A DNA stretch of 64,000 nucleotides from Moniliella sp. 'wahieum'. Its lineage: Eukaryota; Basidiomycota; Moniliellomycetes; Moniliellales; Moniliellaceae. Of the stretch, positions 21,101-32,639 are shown piece by piece. Position 1 is the stretch's first letter. Each line of letters opens with the position of its first letter. The notes beneath the pieces were generated by a model. The model saw nothing but the letters and a program-made list of their open reading frames with translations. It was not told the DNA's origin and did no database searches. The stretch is from contig RSEE01000067.1 in NCBI GenBank assembly GCA_003971905.1, forward strand, positions 124,001 through 188,000, written 5' to 3'. A program made the position numbers and the translations under genes.

Positions 21101-24100
21101 GCCTCTAGCGTCGAGGTGGGCACGCTCACTCAGTACACGATCCTCAGTACGTCTCACCGGTTCCCCCCTGATTTTGCATGTGAAAACTAACAGCTTCTTT
21201 GTTTTGTTCCACCGCCAGCGCTGGGAGGTCAGCCGACCGTGGTGTACTATGAGGGTATCGAATCAGCTGCCGAGCAGGTGGCGGAGACCCAAGAGACCCA
21301 AGAGACCCAAGAGACACAGAGACAGTCGAAACGCGCTCTGTGCATGAACACCGGGACCAGCTCAAGGAGAAGGTTGATGGTGAAGGAGAAGGTGGACGAG
21401 GCGAAGGAGCACGCGAAGGACAAGGCGAAGGACGCGCTGGGCCTGGGCGCGGTGCTGGCCGGCGTGGTGGTGCTGCACGAGATTGAGAAGCACACGCGCG
21501 AAAAGACGGAGGCGGAGCTGGTCAAGGACGCCCAGGTCGACTCCCACACGCAGTCAGTGTCGGACGAGGTGGTGGTGGACACGATTGCCAAAGCCATCCG
21601 CGCGCACGGCGAGTCGTCCGAGGAGGTGGCGCAGTATGTGACGTCGGCGCTGGAGAAGCAAACGGGCCAGACGGGCTGGCAGCTGGTGGTGGGCGACCGG
21701 GCGGCTGCTGTGAGCGAGGCGGGCGCGGCCGAGTATTCGACAGTGACGATTGACAAGCACGTCTTTACTGTGTACCGCATCGTCACCACCACCACTACGA
21801 CCGTCACTACCACGACCACTGCCGAGACGGGCGCGGAGGCGACGACGACGGAATCGGTCGCCCGCACGCAGGAGACGGAGGTGGTTGCGCCCAAGCGCCG
21901 GGGGGTGGGGTCTTGGCAAGCTGATCCGGTCGCTGGGGGCGAGTGCAGCCGAGCATGGCGCAGCGGTTGCGGGCGGCGCAGTTGCGACGGCGATCGCGGG
22001 CGTGGCGGTGGCCAAGACGGTGTCTGCGGCGGCTAAAGACAAGACGGCAGAGCAGCTGCGCTCGATGGCCCAGCTCGGTGCGTCCAAGGGTGCGTCGGAG
22101 CACGAGTCGCAGCTGGTGCTCGACTCGGTCACGCAGGCCATCACGACCACGACGTCGACCGACGAAGTGGCTGACGCGGTGGCCCAGACGCTGGAGGACC
22201 AGACGGGCCAGACGGGATGGCACGTGGTGGTGGCCGAGGACAAGTATGCGGACGTGGGGCGGCAGAGGATGTGGCGGCGTACCAGACGCTCGAGGTGGGC
22301 GGACAGTACTACACGGTGTACCGGACGGTGACGACGATCACGCCGGAGACGCGCACGCAGCTGGTGCAGTCGCTGCAGTCGCCGACGCGGCGGTGAGTGG
22401 GACGACGCTGTCGGAGGCGGAGAGAGACGGTGCTGGGCGCGGTTGTTAGCTCGGTGGAGACGGCCACGTCGGCGGAGGACATTGGGACGGTTGCTGTTCA
22501 GAAGCTCGAGGCCGAGACGGGCAAGGTGGGTTGGCACGTTGCGCCAGCCTCTAGCGTCGAGGTGGGCACGCTCACTCAGTACACGATCCTCAGTACGTCT
22601 CACCGGTTCCCCCCTGATTTTGCATGTGAAAACTAACAGCTTCTTTGTTTTGTTCCACCGCCAGCGCTGGGAGGTCAGCCGACCGTGGTGTACTATGAGG
22701 GTATCGAATCAGCTGCCGAGCAGGTGGCGGAGACCCAAGAGACCCAAGAGACCCAAGAGACACAAGAGACAGTCGAAACGCGCTCTGTGCATGAACACCG
22801 GGACCAGCTCAAGGAGAAGGTTGATGATGTGAAGGAGAAGGTGGACGAGGCGAAGGAGCACGCGAAGGACAAGGCGAAGGACGCGCTGGGCCTGGGCGCG
22901 GTGCTGGCCGGCGTGGTGGTGCTGCACGAGATTGAGAAGCACACGCGCGAAAAGACGGAGGCGGAGCTGGTCAAGGACGCCCAGGTCGACTCCCACACGC
23001 AGTCAGTGTCGGACGAGGTGGTGGTGGACACGATTGCCAAAGCCATCCGCGCGCACGGCGAGTCGTCCGAGGAGGTGGCGCAGTATGTGACGTCGGCGCT
23101 GGAGAAGCAAACGGGCCAGACGGGCTGGCAGCTGGTGGTGGGCGACCGGGCGGCTGCTGTGAGCGAGGCGGGCGCGGCCGAGTATTCGACAGTGACGATT
23201 GACAAGCACGTCTTTACTGTGTACCGCATCGTCACCACCACCACTACGACCGTCACTACCACGACCACTGCCGAGACGGGCGCGGAGGCGACGACGACGG
23301 AATCGGTCGCCCGCACGCAGGAGACGGAGGTGGTTGCGCCCAAGCGCCGCGGGGGGTGGGGTCTTGGCAAGCTGATCCGGTCGCTGGGGGCGAGTGCAGC
23401 CGAGCATGGCGCAGCGGTTGCGGGCGGCGCAGTTGCGACGGCGATCGCGGGCGTGGCGGTGGCCAAGACGGTGTCTGCGGCGGCTAAAGACAAGACGGCA
23501 GAGCAGCTGCGCTCGATGGCCCAGCTCGGTGCGTCCAAGGGTGCGTCGGAGCACGAGTCGCAGCTGGTGCTCGACTCGGTCACGCAGGCCATCACGACCA
23601 CGACGTCGACCGACGAAGTGGCTGACGCGGTGGCCCAGACGCTGGAGGACCAGACGGGCCAGACGGGATGGCACGTGGTGGTGGCCGAGGACAAGTATGC
23701 GGACGTGGGGGCGGCAGAGGATGTGGCGGCGTACCAGACGCTCGAGGTGGGCGGACAGTACTACACGGTGTACCGGACGGTGACGACGATCACGCCGGAG
23801 ACGCGCACGCAGCTGGTGCAGTCGCTGCAGTCGCCGACGGCGGTGAGTGGGACGACGCTGTCGGAGGCGGAGACGAAGACGGTGCTGGGCGCGGTTGTTA
23901 GCTCGGTGGAGACGGCCACGTCGCGGAGGACATTGGGACGGTTGCTGTTCAGAAGCTCGAGGCCGAGACGGGCAAGGTGGGTTGGCACGTTGCGCCAGCC
24001 TCTAGCGTCGAGGTGAGCAAGCTCACTCGGTACATCATCATTGGTTCGTCCATCCCCCTCCCCCCTCATTTGGCTTTGCTAACCTCCTATAACAGTGTTG

Positions 24101-25772
24101 GGCGGCCAACGTATGATTGTTTATTACCTGGGCGGGGGGTCCGAGACTACCGCTCGTCTCTCTGCTCCTGAACTTCATCACTCCGCATCATCTACTTCTG
24201 TATTGGGTGTTGGCTCTTCTGGCTGGTGTCTCTCTACTGCACACTCTTTCTGACCGCTGGTCTACTGCTTCGACTGTGGAGTTGTGGCAAGCAACGACCA
24301 TCGACTCGGATCAATCCAATGTCCCCAAGGCTGAGGCTAAGGAGATGGTCGAGATAACATTGTCGTCGATTCGCCAATACGGAACGGACACGACCAAGCT
24401 GAGCGAGGTGGTGGCGGCCAAAGCTGAACGAGAGTCATGGTGGGAGCGACGGTCACTGGATTGTGCTCGTGGCCAATGGGTTTGCCCAGCAGGTGGAGTC
24501 ACACGCCACACGTTGGCTCCTTTTCAATGTTGACACTGTTTACTTTACTCTGTTCTATACGGTGAACCACTCGTGGCGTGCGGGCTTCAGCCGATGGCTC
24601 TCCCGCCGGGTCAATGATGCGCATGACCGGATCGCTGCGGTTAGTGAGACGCTGACCGGGATGACGTCTGGCCTGACACTCTGGCACCAAATTGGGGACG
24701 ATACCCGCAGTTTGTCTGTCGAAGAACTTCGTAAGGCGACGACGTTCGAGGGAAGCACACTGGGCGGTGACGAAGCCGAGATGGTATACACGCTTACCTA
24801 CCAAGCCATCCGTGAACACGGCGAGTCGAAGCAAGCGCTAGACGGCTGGCTTATCGCTCAACTTAACCAGCACAGTGGCGGGTGGGAGGTGATTGTCGCG
24901 GACAAGTATGCCGATGCGGTGAAGCAAGCGGATACGGTGGCAGGCTACACATTTTTCCGGGTAGCGGCCTACTACTTCACCATCTATCGCCTAGTTTCGG
25001 TTCACCATGCCACGATCGCACCTGAGGCGGTGGGAGAGTTTGGCCTGGCCAACACAATAAGGTCCAAGACACTGCGCGAGTTGACGGCGCACTCAGAGTT
25101 TGTCGAGGTGGCATCTCCTTTGGACGAGGCGGACCGCACGTTGGCTCTCGATCTGGCTACCCGCAGCATTCATGCTCACGGCGAGTCCAACCTAGAGATG
25201 AGCAAGGCGATGGTGCGCAATCTGACCCAACGCACGGGGCGCGAAGGCTGGCTGGTCTGGGTGAGTCAGTCGAGCTTTGTGGCACCCCCAGCAGGAGCAC
25301 GCTATGTCTACTTTGTTATCTTTGGGTACTACTTTACCGTGTGTGTACTCTACGGAGCCGGCGCCGCCTCGGACGTTGCGCGCGGAAAGCTCGAACTCCT
25401 CCCTCTCCAGTCTGTCCCTCGCCGAGCTCCCTGCTTCCTTGCAGGGGGTGGGACTGCAAGAGTTGAAGACCTACATTGAATTGCACGAATCGACGCTGAG
25501 CACATCGTACCGCGACGCGGTGCTGGAGACGGTGGTCCAGGCGTTTGCACCAGCACCATGCATCTCCAACGAAGGTGCGCAGCTTCACTACAACCTATCT
25601 TGACAAGACCACCAAGCCCGGGTGGCACCTCCATATGGGCTCTACTTTCACGCCACATGAACAGCTCAGCGCCGAGCACGTTCTCTTCGTTCTACACGGC
25701 GTTCACTTCTCTGTTTGGCGCACTGACCCCAAGAAGCACCACCACAGAGGATGGCTTCACAAGTTTATCTGA
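15168..25772 (+). CDS. giant multidomain protein with about 18 dynein-light-chain (LC8)-like domains
   Basis: Predicted at about 3,400 residues. The start MSTPNAAGQ lies 113 bp after a TATA box. Each module ends in a strand pattern like that of LC8/DYNLL: a helix pair, then GWHxxxG, then two strands ending in VYR, VWRT or LYF. The clearest examples are GWHIHTGTSFSLLPF (about 15615) and PGWHLHMGSTFTPHE (about 25620), which match the WHCIVGRNFGSYVTHE of human LC8. Domains lie near 15.2, 15.5, 16.8, 19.2, 19.55, 20.1, 20.65, 21.0, 21.55, 22.1, 22.45, 23.0, 23.55, 23.9, 24.35, 24.8, 25.1 and 25.5 kb. An acidic Thr/Glu/Val-rich linker with many TQ motifs fills about 17.2-19.0 kb. Gly/Ala-rich hydrophobic segments precede many domains. 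Introns: 17094-17169, 19695-19767, 21147-21218, 22593-22664, 24044-24095. Some ten frame shifts look like consensus errors. Two adjacent genes cannot be excluded. Confidence 0.75.
19084..24013 (+). repeat. 1.45-kb in-gene tandem array, about 3.4 units, each with an intron
   Basis: Units run 19084-20534, 20535-21981, 21982-23432 and a partial 23433 to about 24013. Unit lengths are 1451, 1447 and 1451 bp. Each full unit encodes a Gly/Ala hydrophobic segment, three LC8-like domains, a short (ETQ)n stretch, a Lys/Glu-rich amphipathic segment and one 72-73-nt intron (GTACGT...ACTAAC...CAG). I find no base substitution between units, only about ten indels of 1-2 bases, mostly in G or C runs or short repeats. 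Intron and exon are equally identical, so the copies are recent or kept uniform by recombination. Confidence 0.92.
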
Positions 25773-26279
25773 TTTCCAAACCTGATTCATCTTTCCACTA
25801 CATCACCTAGGAAAAGCCGTGACCAATGGGATATATACTAGGGTACTTGTGGGCTTGCTACATGGCAGCGAATGTTGTGATACAAAGCTCCGAAAAGTGG
25901 GTGGGTTAGTGAGATGAGGAACGGGAGTGTGTACACATCGTGCTCTCAGGCCTCAGGGAACCTCAGGCTAATAGCTACGGGGTGGAGTGGGGTTCCTAGG
26001 GCTCGCTCACCTTAGTATAGATGGTAGGACGAAGCGCGCACTAATGGGACCCCGCTCCGAGGTCGCCACCGCACACAGGCTCAAAAGCTTGAGTTTACAC
26101 GCCACAACAATAACCCAAATACGGCAGCGTCCACCTGACTACTCTCGATCTATGTAGGTGTCATGTTCCTGCGACACACGAGGCCAGCCTTGCCACCACC
26201 TCACCATTCCTACACTGCGCCATATCTGATAGCTTCACGGTGACCCACCAACCACATTGACCACACATCTTCGACACAT
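25773..26279. other. intergenic region
   Basis: No gene is seen. A TATA-like GATATATACTAGGG lies near 25830. It is far from the next ATG at 26280, so its use is unclear. Confidence 0.5.
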
Positions 26280-27406
26280 ATGAACAGCATCACGTCGGCA
26301 GCGGAGGAACCCGCACCAAAGGGCGTCATTGTCCACCTTTCCTCTATCATCCCAACGAACTGTTCGTCTACATGATCAACGAGACCATGTATGGGGCCTC
26401 TGCGTTCGCTCTGCTTGCGTGGGAGTACGTGCACTTGTGATGACCCATATATTCTCGTGTGCTCGTTTTTGGGGTGGGAATTTCGTTGACTCGAGTGGGA
26501 CTGGACACAGTACGTTGGTCACCTGGCCTACTGAACTCAAGATGTACCACGAGCGAGGGTGGAAGTTTCCCGTCACCCCTCGTTCCTCGTCGCACGGTAC
26601 TCTTTTGGTGTGTTAATATCTCCTCTCTTCGTCTCTCCATATGACTCCTCTCATTTTTGTCTTTCGCTCTCTATTAACAGTTGGTGGTGTGGGTGTGCTT
26701 GGACGGCACAGTGGCCATCTCCTTGCACTTATACGTCGAAATCAACCCGAATTGGACCTCGAAGCGGTGCTTTTACTCGGGTCGCATAGGTGTCATCACC
26801 GGCGCGGTGGTCACCTCGGCGGCGTCGTTGATATTTGCCACCCGCACATGGGTTCTGTGGGACCGCAAGTGGTGGGCTCTAGGGGTGCTGGCTGCTCTCT
26901 GGTCAGCCCAACTGATCTTCAACATGGTGGTATCAAACTGGGTCTCGCCCGTCGTGAATGAGATGGGGCTGTGTCTGTTGTCCATGTCTCCGCCACACCA
27001 GACAACTTACTGGTGAGTCAAAACCCTTCATCAGTGTGTTTTCTTCATTTACGCGTATGTGCATTGTATGCCAGTACAGGACTAACGCGATCCCAGGTTC
27101 TACTATGCCTGTAACATCATTTACGATACCCTTATCACTATCGTAGCGCTAGCGGCTATGGTACGGGAAGGGCGGACAACAGGACACTGGATCAACATGT
27201 TCCAACACAGTCTCCTCTCGGACGGCATTATCTACTTTATCTTAGCCTTGGGCATCAACCTGATCAACACACTCTTTCTTGTCGTCCGTCCCGGGTGGTC
27301 GTACGGTGGAATGAACAGCGACATGGCTGTCGCCGTCACATCCATTGTGTCGTGCCGGTTGGTTATGCGCAAGCTGGGTGTCGGCCTCGAAGTGGGCCGT
27401 ACTTGA
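26280..27406 (+). CDS. DUF6533-like seven-helix membrane protein
   Basis: An integral membrane protein of a family common in Basidiomycota and of unknown function. The N-terminal DUF6533-like part reads MYGASAFALLAWD, then LVTWPTELKMYHERGWKFPV, then SFLVARYSFG. Hydrophobic helices follow: LVVWVCLDGTVAISLHLYV, GVITGAVVTSAASLIFAT, WWALGVLAALWSAQLIFNMV, IIYDTLITIVALAAMV and LSDGIIYFILALGINLINTL. The end, MAVAVTSIVSCRLVMRKL, is typical of the family. Introns fit at 26425-26510 (GTACGT), 26608-26680 (GTGTGT) and 27013-27096 (GTGAGT with an ACTAAC branch point). One-base shifts are needed near 26355 and 26575. The ATG at 26280 is the most upstream one that leads into the family motif. Ligand and role are unknown. 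Confidence 0.75.
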
Positions 27407-28314
27407 AGAAGACTATTAACAAGAAAGACGACACTATTAATGCTGCTATACTACCTACACATGCCGTCCTGCCCCCACCTTCATAACCTTCCCGGTGCAG
27501 CAATACGGAGCAGAGGACAGCACTGCTGCAACGACATCCTGGCCGTCGAGCGTCTCATTGATGCCGGACACAGGTGTGGCAGACACATCCAAGTGAGGGA
27601 CGTGTCTAGCAGGCCCCCTTCCCGTGGTTATACGTGTATGGCTCTTTTTCTCGTCGGTTCCGTTTCGCCCTCTTTTGTTTCGATTCTCGTTTCTCTTCCT
27701 ACCCCAACACTGGATGTTGCGAGGTATGGAGCCCTTAGAACAACTGATTTTATCAGGCTCAACTACAAACCATGTTGTCCGAAGCTAGCCCAAGGGAGGA
27801 CAAAATAAGGGGTACAAATATATATAGCGGCTGTGCCCGACACGCGTCGTCTGCTGAGTAGGAGGAGCGATACGTATGAGCCCACAACCCAGCAGCCTCG
27901 CAGGAGGGGGGCAGTGTTGGCGGATGCGCGTCCCAGCACTGGCCCGTGCCTGCCTGGCCCTGCGCCGTCCACAGCCGGTGGCTCCGCGCGGCGGGAGGCT
28001 GCCGGCCACGTGACCGCAGGGCACAGGCGCTGTGGGCAGATCGGCAGGCGGTGCCGTTAGGGTTGCCACGTGCCCGCGCGGCGCCAGTTGTTGCGGCCGC
28101 CCCCACTGCCCCCCGCCCGCCCGGTGCCGCTCGCGGGTGGGGGGAGGGGCGGCGCGCCAATCCTTCAATCCTTCTCGGGTCCGGCGTGTTCGCAGGAGCT
28201 CTCTGGACACGAGCGGTGGCGAACTCTGGCAGATCCCACCAGACCAGACCCAACCCAGCACCAAAAGGACGCCAGCCGCGTCGTCTTCCGTCCCCCCTCC
28301 CGCCTCTCCTCGCC
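27407..28314. other. intergenic region and promoter of the phosphatidylserine synthase gene
   Basis: No gene is seen. A TATA-like ATATATATAG lies near 27818, about 490 bp before the ATG. Two CACGTG boxes sit exactly 60 bp apart at 28007-28012 and 28067-28072. In budding yeast, inositol-responsive CHO1-type promoters use bHLH sites. CACGTG is frequent in this GC-rich window, so a role here is only a guess. Confidence 0.4.
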
Positions 28315-29412
28315 ATGGCCCGCAACTCGGCTGCCCTGCCCGCCCCCGCCCACGTCGGCCCCCGCGACGCCGTCCAAGTCCAAGTCCAAGTCCAAGTCCA
28401 AGGCGGCAAGAAAACCAGCAACAAGGCCCAGAAAGAGCCATCCCCATCCTGCGCTGCGCTGGTCCAGTTTGTCGAGCGCGAGGGCCACTTTAGCTTGGTC
28501 CGCAACTTCCATTGGCCGATGCGTTACTCTCATGAACGGCTTCTGTGGCGCCCAGAGCATTTTTGCCTCGGGCCGCTATTTGCTCACTCGGACCCCATCC
28601 ATGCCTGGCACGCCCTTTGGTTCCCACTCATGGGTGCCGTCTTCGATTTGCTTGACGGCCGTGTCGCGCGCTGGCGCCGCTCCTCCTCCCTTCTGGGCCA
28701 GGAGCTGGATTCGCTGGCGGACTCGGTGAGCTTTGGCATGGCACCCGCGTTTGCGGCGTATGCGTTGGGGATGCGCACCTACCTCGACTCGATGGTGCTC
28801 ATTATCTTTGTCTGCTGCGGCATTGCCCGCCTCGCTCGCTTCAACGTTACTGCCGCCTCCATTCCTCACGACAAGAGTGGCAAGGCCATACTTTGAAGGC
28901 TTGCCCATTCCCTCCTCGCTCATCCTCGTTGGCGGCATGGCCCTTTCGCTGCGCTATGGCGCCGTCGATGCTGGGCCAGTTGGACCAATTGAGAGCCACC
29001 ATACCCAGCTCTTTTCCGAGCAGCCTTCGCGTCTGCTCCGCTGGGCTACTCACACCTCATCGGCACCGACCCCAATCCCAATGCTGTAGGTTGGTGTGGC
29101 GCGCTGGCCTCCCCCGCGGCTCAGGCTGCTCGGGAAAGCAAGCGCGCCCTTGGCCTCTCCGTTGTGCCAGGGGGCACCGTGGAGCTTGATCCGGCTCCAG
29201 TGGTGGTCGCATTGTTTGGGGTACTAGAACAGGTCAAAGCATTGGTTGCGCTCAAGGTGCCGCAGGTGGCCCAATGGCCTGCCCTGCCCAGCCCGGACAG
29301 CGTCACATCCTGGACCCAGTCCCACCTTTACACCACCGTTCACGTCATGTCCTTCTTGTGGCTCGCATGGGCTATGGCCCTGGTGTCCAACGCTCAAGTG
29401 CCCAAGCCCTAA
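28315..29412 (+). CDS. CHO1: CDP-diacylglycerol-serine O-phosphatidyltransferase (phosphatidylserine synthase)
   Basis: Makes phosphatidylserine from CDP-diacylglycerol and serine in the ER membrane. The ATG at 28315 has a good context (CGCCATGG). A basic N-terminal tail with a (GTCCAA)n microsatellite encoding Val-Gln repeats leads to FSLVRNFH and TLMNGFCGAQSIFASGRYLL. The CDP-alcohol phosphatidyltransferase signature DG(x2)AR(x8)G(x3)D(x3)D is intact in DLLDGRVARWRRSSSLLGQ, followed by ELDSLADSVSFG. The next helices include LIIFVCCGIARLARFNV. The C terminus ending NAQVPKP agrees with fungal PS synthases. Single-base shifts are needed near 28520, 28590, 28890 and 29040. No intron is obvious. 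The protein would be about 365 residues, a little longer than the budding yeast enzyme because of the N-terminal tail. Confidence 0.88.
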
Positions 29413-29596
29413 TGGGCTGGATGCCGGTAACGGCGGACTGGAACCGCCATGGCGTCCACCCGTGGTAACCCAGTCTACTAGCTCCTGGTTATATTCGGTT
29501 GAATCTCATCAACCTTCCCTCGCCCCCCCCATCCTCGCTGCCGTATAGCTGGTTTCAGTGCTGCTCCTTAGGTACCCAGCGCCATAGATTTCCGTG

Positions 29597-31883
29597 CTAT
29601 AAATCATGTTCCAGTTCTAGCTCGAGATCGTCTGCAAACGCATCAAGATCCACGCTGTCCCCTGCTTCGCTCTGCGTCCGACTGGGACGCACACTTGAGC
29701 TCGACAGGCGACGTACAACCGGAGAGGCGGCCTGCGTGGAGCGACTTCGTGGCTCTTCCTCCTCCTCTTCTTCCGCCGCTACTGTCTCATCCAGGGTGAG
29801 CGAATGCTTCAGCCTGGACTGGCCCTTCCGTGCCTCAGCCATCTTACGCCGCTTGCTCAGGGGCGAGAGACTGGCCTCATCCGGATCAGGGGTGTATCTC
29901 CTTTTGGGCGAGAGTGGAGGCGCCGAGGGAGCTACCGACGATGCTCGACTCTCCTCCTCCTCATCCTCCTCTGACTCATCATCCTCATCCTCGAGAAATG
30001 CATCAATCTCATCTGCCGCCACGCCCCAGTCCATGTGGGAGATAGACAAGTCAGGATTGGGCGCGGGTGTGCTGGCACGGGAACGGGGCTCAAGCGGCAG
30101 ACTGTACGCCCGTTCGGGCAAGCGCGTCCAGTGGGCCACACTGGCATGCAACCAATCGGGATAGACAATGTGGGGAACACCGGCTCGTTGGGCTAGTCGG
30201 ATCTTCTCGGTGCCTGGGCGGGCGGCAACAAGGTGGGTGACAAGCGGCGTAACTTCACTCTGGACGTGGGCACCGAATTCTTGCGCGGCACGCACGAGCG
30301 GTTGAGCAAACGGGTCCGTGTCGAGAGGGACTCCGCTGAAAACGATGGTGCAGCCGTCCAAGACACGCGCTTTGATCCCGGCAATGATTTCCTCCACTTG
30401 GGGTTTGCCTTCCGTCCCGCCAGGGACGTGGTGGGTGGCATCCCATTGCGCATACCACGCAGCATGGATCGATCCTAGCACCTCAGCCACTCTCGGTAGC
30501 TCCTCATCGTCGTCCCTTAGCACACGGGGCCGAACCAAATCCGAATCCGAGTCATGTTCAGCCTCGGCATCTTGTTCTTGCAAATCCTCTGCCTCCACCA
30601 AGCCAAGACCAAGACCAAACTTATCCCCCTCTTGCAACGTCTGCCCACTCGGCGTCACCTCCATCTGGCTCAGCGACGCTGTCTCATGAGTTGGCTCGGT
30701 CCGATCTTGCTCGAGTGCATGCTGCATCTTAGCCAAGGGGCGGTCGTCCATCTGCGCCACAAGGGCCGCTTGCACCGCTTTCTCCGGCGCATTCTCGTCT
30801 ACCCCGTCACCTGCACCTTCCTCCTCAGGAGCAGGCACAGGTACAGGCACAGGCGCAGAATCAGGATTGGTCGTTGTCTCCGCGGTCTGCTCAGGATGCG
30901 GCTCAGTCTCTTCGTCCGTCACATCGTCGTCCTGTTGGTCCGCAGTGCCAGGGGCCGGGGGAAGGAAGGAGGCATTAATGTCGCCAATGCCAACAAAGAA
31001 TTCGTACGGGATCACCTTGACCAAGTTGGGACTCCACTTCCATACATCGGCTCGGTCGTCAATAACGACAACCATGCTCGTGTCCATAGGAAACAGGCGG
31101 GAAAGCGACTTTTGCAACATCGTTCCGTTTTCGTCACGGGAGAGGATGCGAGCCCCAAAGAGCGTGCCGGTGGGGTCGACTAGTTGGCACACGCAGTCGG
31201 CGTAGGAGCGCGTGCCCATCGTGTACACGTGTAGCTCGTACTTTTTCGCCATGGCGGAGAGAAAAGACTGGAGGCCCTTGCGAGGCTTTACATAGTACCA
31301 GCATCCCTCGGGGCCTTCGTCCCACTCGTCGTCGGTGCCCGAGTTGGAGTCAGAGGCATGGGTGTGCGGCGGAGTGTGGCCGGAGACGTGGCGCTGGGCC
31401 CGGGCGGCGAGAACGGAGTAGGGCTCGACGCGCAGGACAGTGTGGCCATCGCTGGCCAGCTTAAACCGACCCACGCCTTCGAGAGCGGGGTAGTTGGGGT
31501 TGGTCGGGTCGCCCATCCATTCGCCTACGGTAGGGTCGACAGTGGCGTGGATGACGGTCTGGTCGAGGTCGATGATGAGAGCCAGGCGGCGCTGGTCGAG
31601 CAGCTGCTGGGTGGCCTCGGTGTCGAGCCGTTTGGCCTCGGAGCGGCTGACTTTAGCCGGCGCTGCTGTGGGCCATGGCGATCGACGTCTGGCTCAGCCC
31701 GGCCGGGTCGAGCTCCTGGCCGCACACGGCCACAGGCCGGCGACCTGGACGGGGTGCGTGCACGCGTCGCCGCGGGCGCGCCAGAGGAGGGGCGGCGGCG
31801 CCGGGCGGGCGGAAGCCAGAGCGGGCGGCGTGTGCGCGCGGAGCCCCGGGACGGAAGGTGCGGGGAGGCGGCGGTGGTGGCAT
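29597..31883 (-). CDS. FCP1: FCP1 RNA polymerase II CTD phosphatase
   Basis: Removes phosphate from the RNA polymerase II CTD so that the polymerase can be recycled. The start near 31883 gives a Pro-rich leader. Then comes the FCP1-specific N-terminal pattern GDACTHPVQVAGL, CGQELDPAGLSQTSIAM, and the catalytic DxDxT as LALIIDLDQTVIHA (about 31550-31580). FCPH-domain motifs follow: KPRKGLQSFLSAMAKKYELH, YTMGTRSYADCV and VVVIDDRADVWKWSPNLVKV. After an acidic linker, a BRCT domain (about 30150-30370) contains GCTIVFSGVP and VTHLVAARPGTEKIRLAQ. The acidic tail ends DDLELELEHDL, like the TFIIF-binding tail of FCP1. From 31516 down it is one uninterrupted frame of 639 codons. Upstream, two one-base shifts are needed near 31655 and 31735. 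Confidence 0.92.
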
Positions 31884-32330
31884 GGCGGAGATGCGACGGG
31901 ATGGGTCTGGGCTGGACCGGGGGCGCCCAAGGGTGGTAGTGGTGTGGCAGACGAGCGATGGCACACGTGACCGGGTCCAGCCCTCGGATTTGCATTTTGC
32001 ATTTTGTTTTGTTTTGTTTTTTCTTTTTTCTTTGCGTGTCTCAGGCTGCGTCTGCGTTTCCTGATTGGCACAGCTATTCGGAAGAGGGTGCACGTGCCAG
32101 CCGCCCCCGTTGCGTCTGGGGCCCCACACGCTGTCCTCCTGTTACTAGGGTCTTCACGCTTCCAGCGTTCACCATCAAGCTCTAGCTTCCTTGTCGGCCC
32201 TACGAGTGTTAAATCGGCCTCGGAAAACTGAGTGACGGATCGATCGATCAAGTCAAGATCAAGGTTCAACACATTCAAGTACAAGCGAAGATGAAGTAAA
32301 AGAAAGGCCGCGGAGTAACTACAAAAAATT
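31884..32330. other. intergenic region between FCP1 and tRNA-Thr
   Basis: Probable FCP1 promoter. It has a TTTTGT-rich run at about 31995-32030 and several CACGTG-like words (for example near 31967 and 32091). No gene is supported. Confidence 0.45.
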
Positions 32331-32401
32331 GCCTCTTGGCCGAATCGAACGACCGATCTTCTCATTACTAGTGAGATGCTTTACCACTGAGCCAAAGAGG
32401 C
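32331..32401 (-). tRNA. tRNA-Thr (AGT)
   Basis: Read on the minus strand, acceptor GCCTCTT pairs perfectly with AAGAGGC. The D arm is GCT...AGC, the anticodon stem TCTCA/TGAGA, and the loop CTAGTAA gives anticodon AGT. The T arm GGTCG-TTCGATT-CGGCC has one T-G pair. There is no intron. A run of six T follows within a few bases on the minus strand and would stop RNA polymerase III. Confidence 0.93.
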
Positions 32402-32639
32402 TTGCTGTTTATGGGTTGTTTGCATGGTGTCCAAGCATGCACAATGAAAAGTGAGCCACGAGCAGGTTAGGAACCCCTGGCGCCCTCCCCCATCCAAACC
32501 GGATGTAGCGCACGTGGGTACGAATGAGCGTAGCAGACATCTGAGCGATGAACCGTCTCCACAATGTGACACAGACTCATCTCGACCGGTTAACTCTCAC
32601 AAGTGCCCAGCCATCTCCTTCATCGCCTTGGTAGCATAG

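Noticed and set aside
19796-23694. Long minus-strand open frames of 215-453 codons
   Set aside because: They are antisense shadows of the GC-rich repeat array, repeat with it, and have Arg/Leu-rich composition without any domain.
19084-24013. CRISPR-like or satellite array
   Set aside because: Units are 1.45 kb, protein-coding and contain introns, so it is an in-gene tandem duplication.
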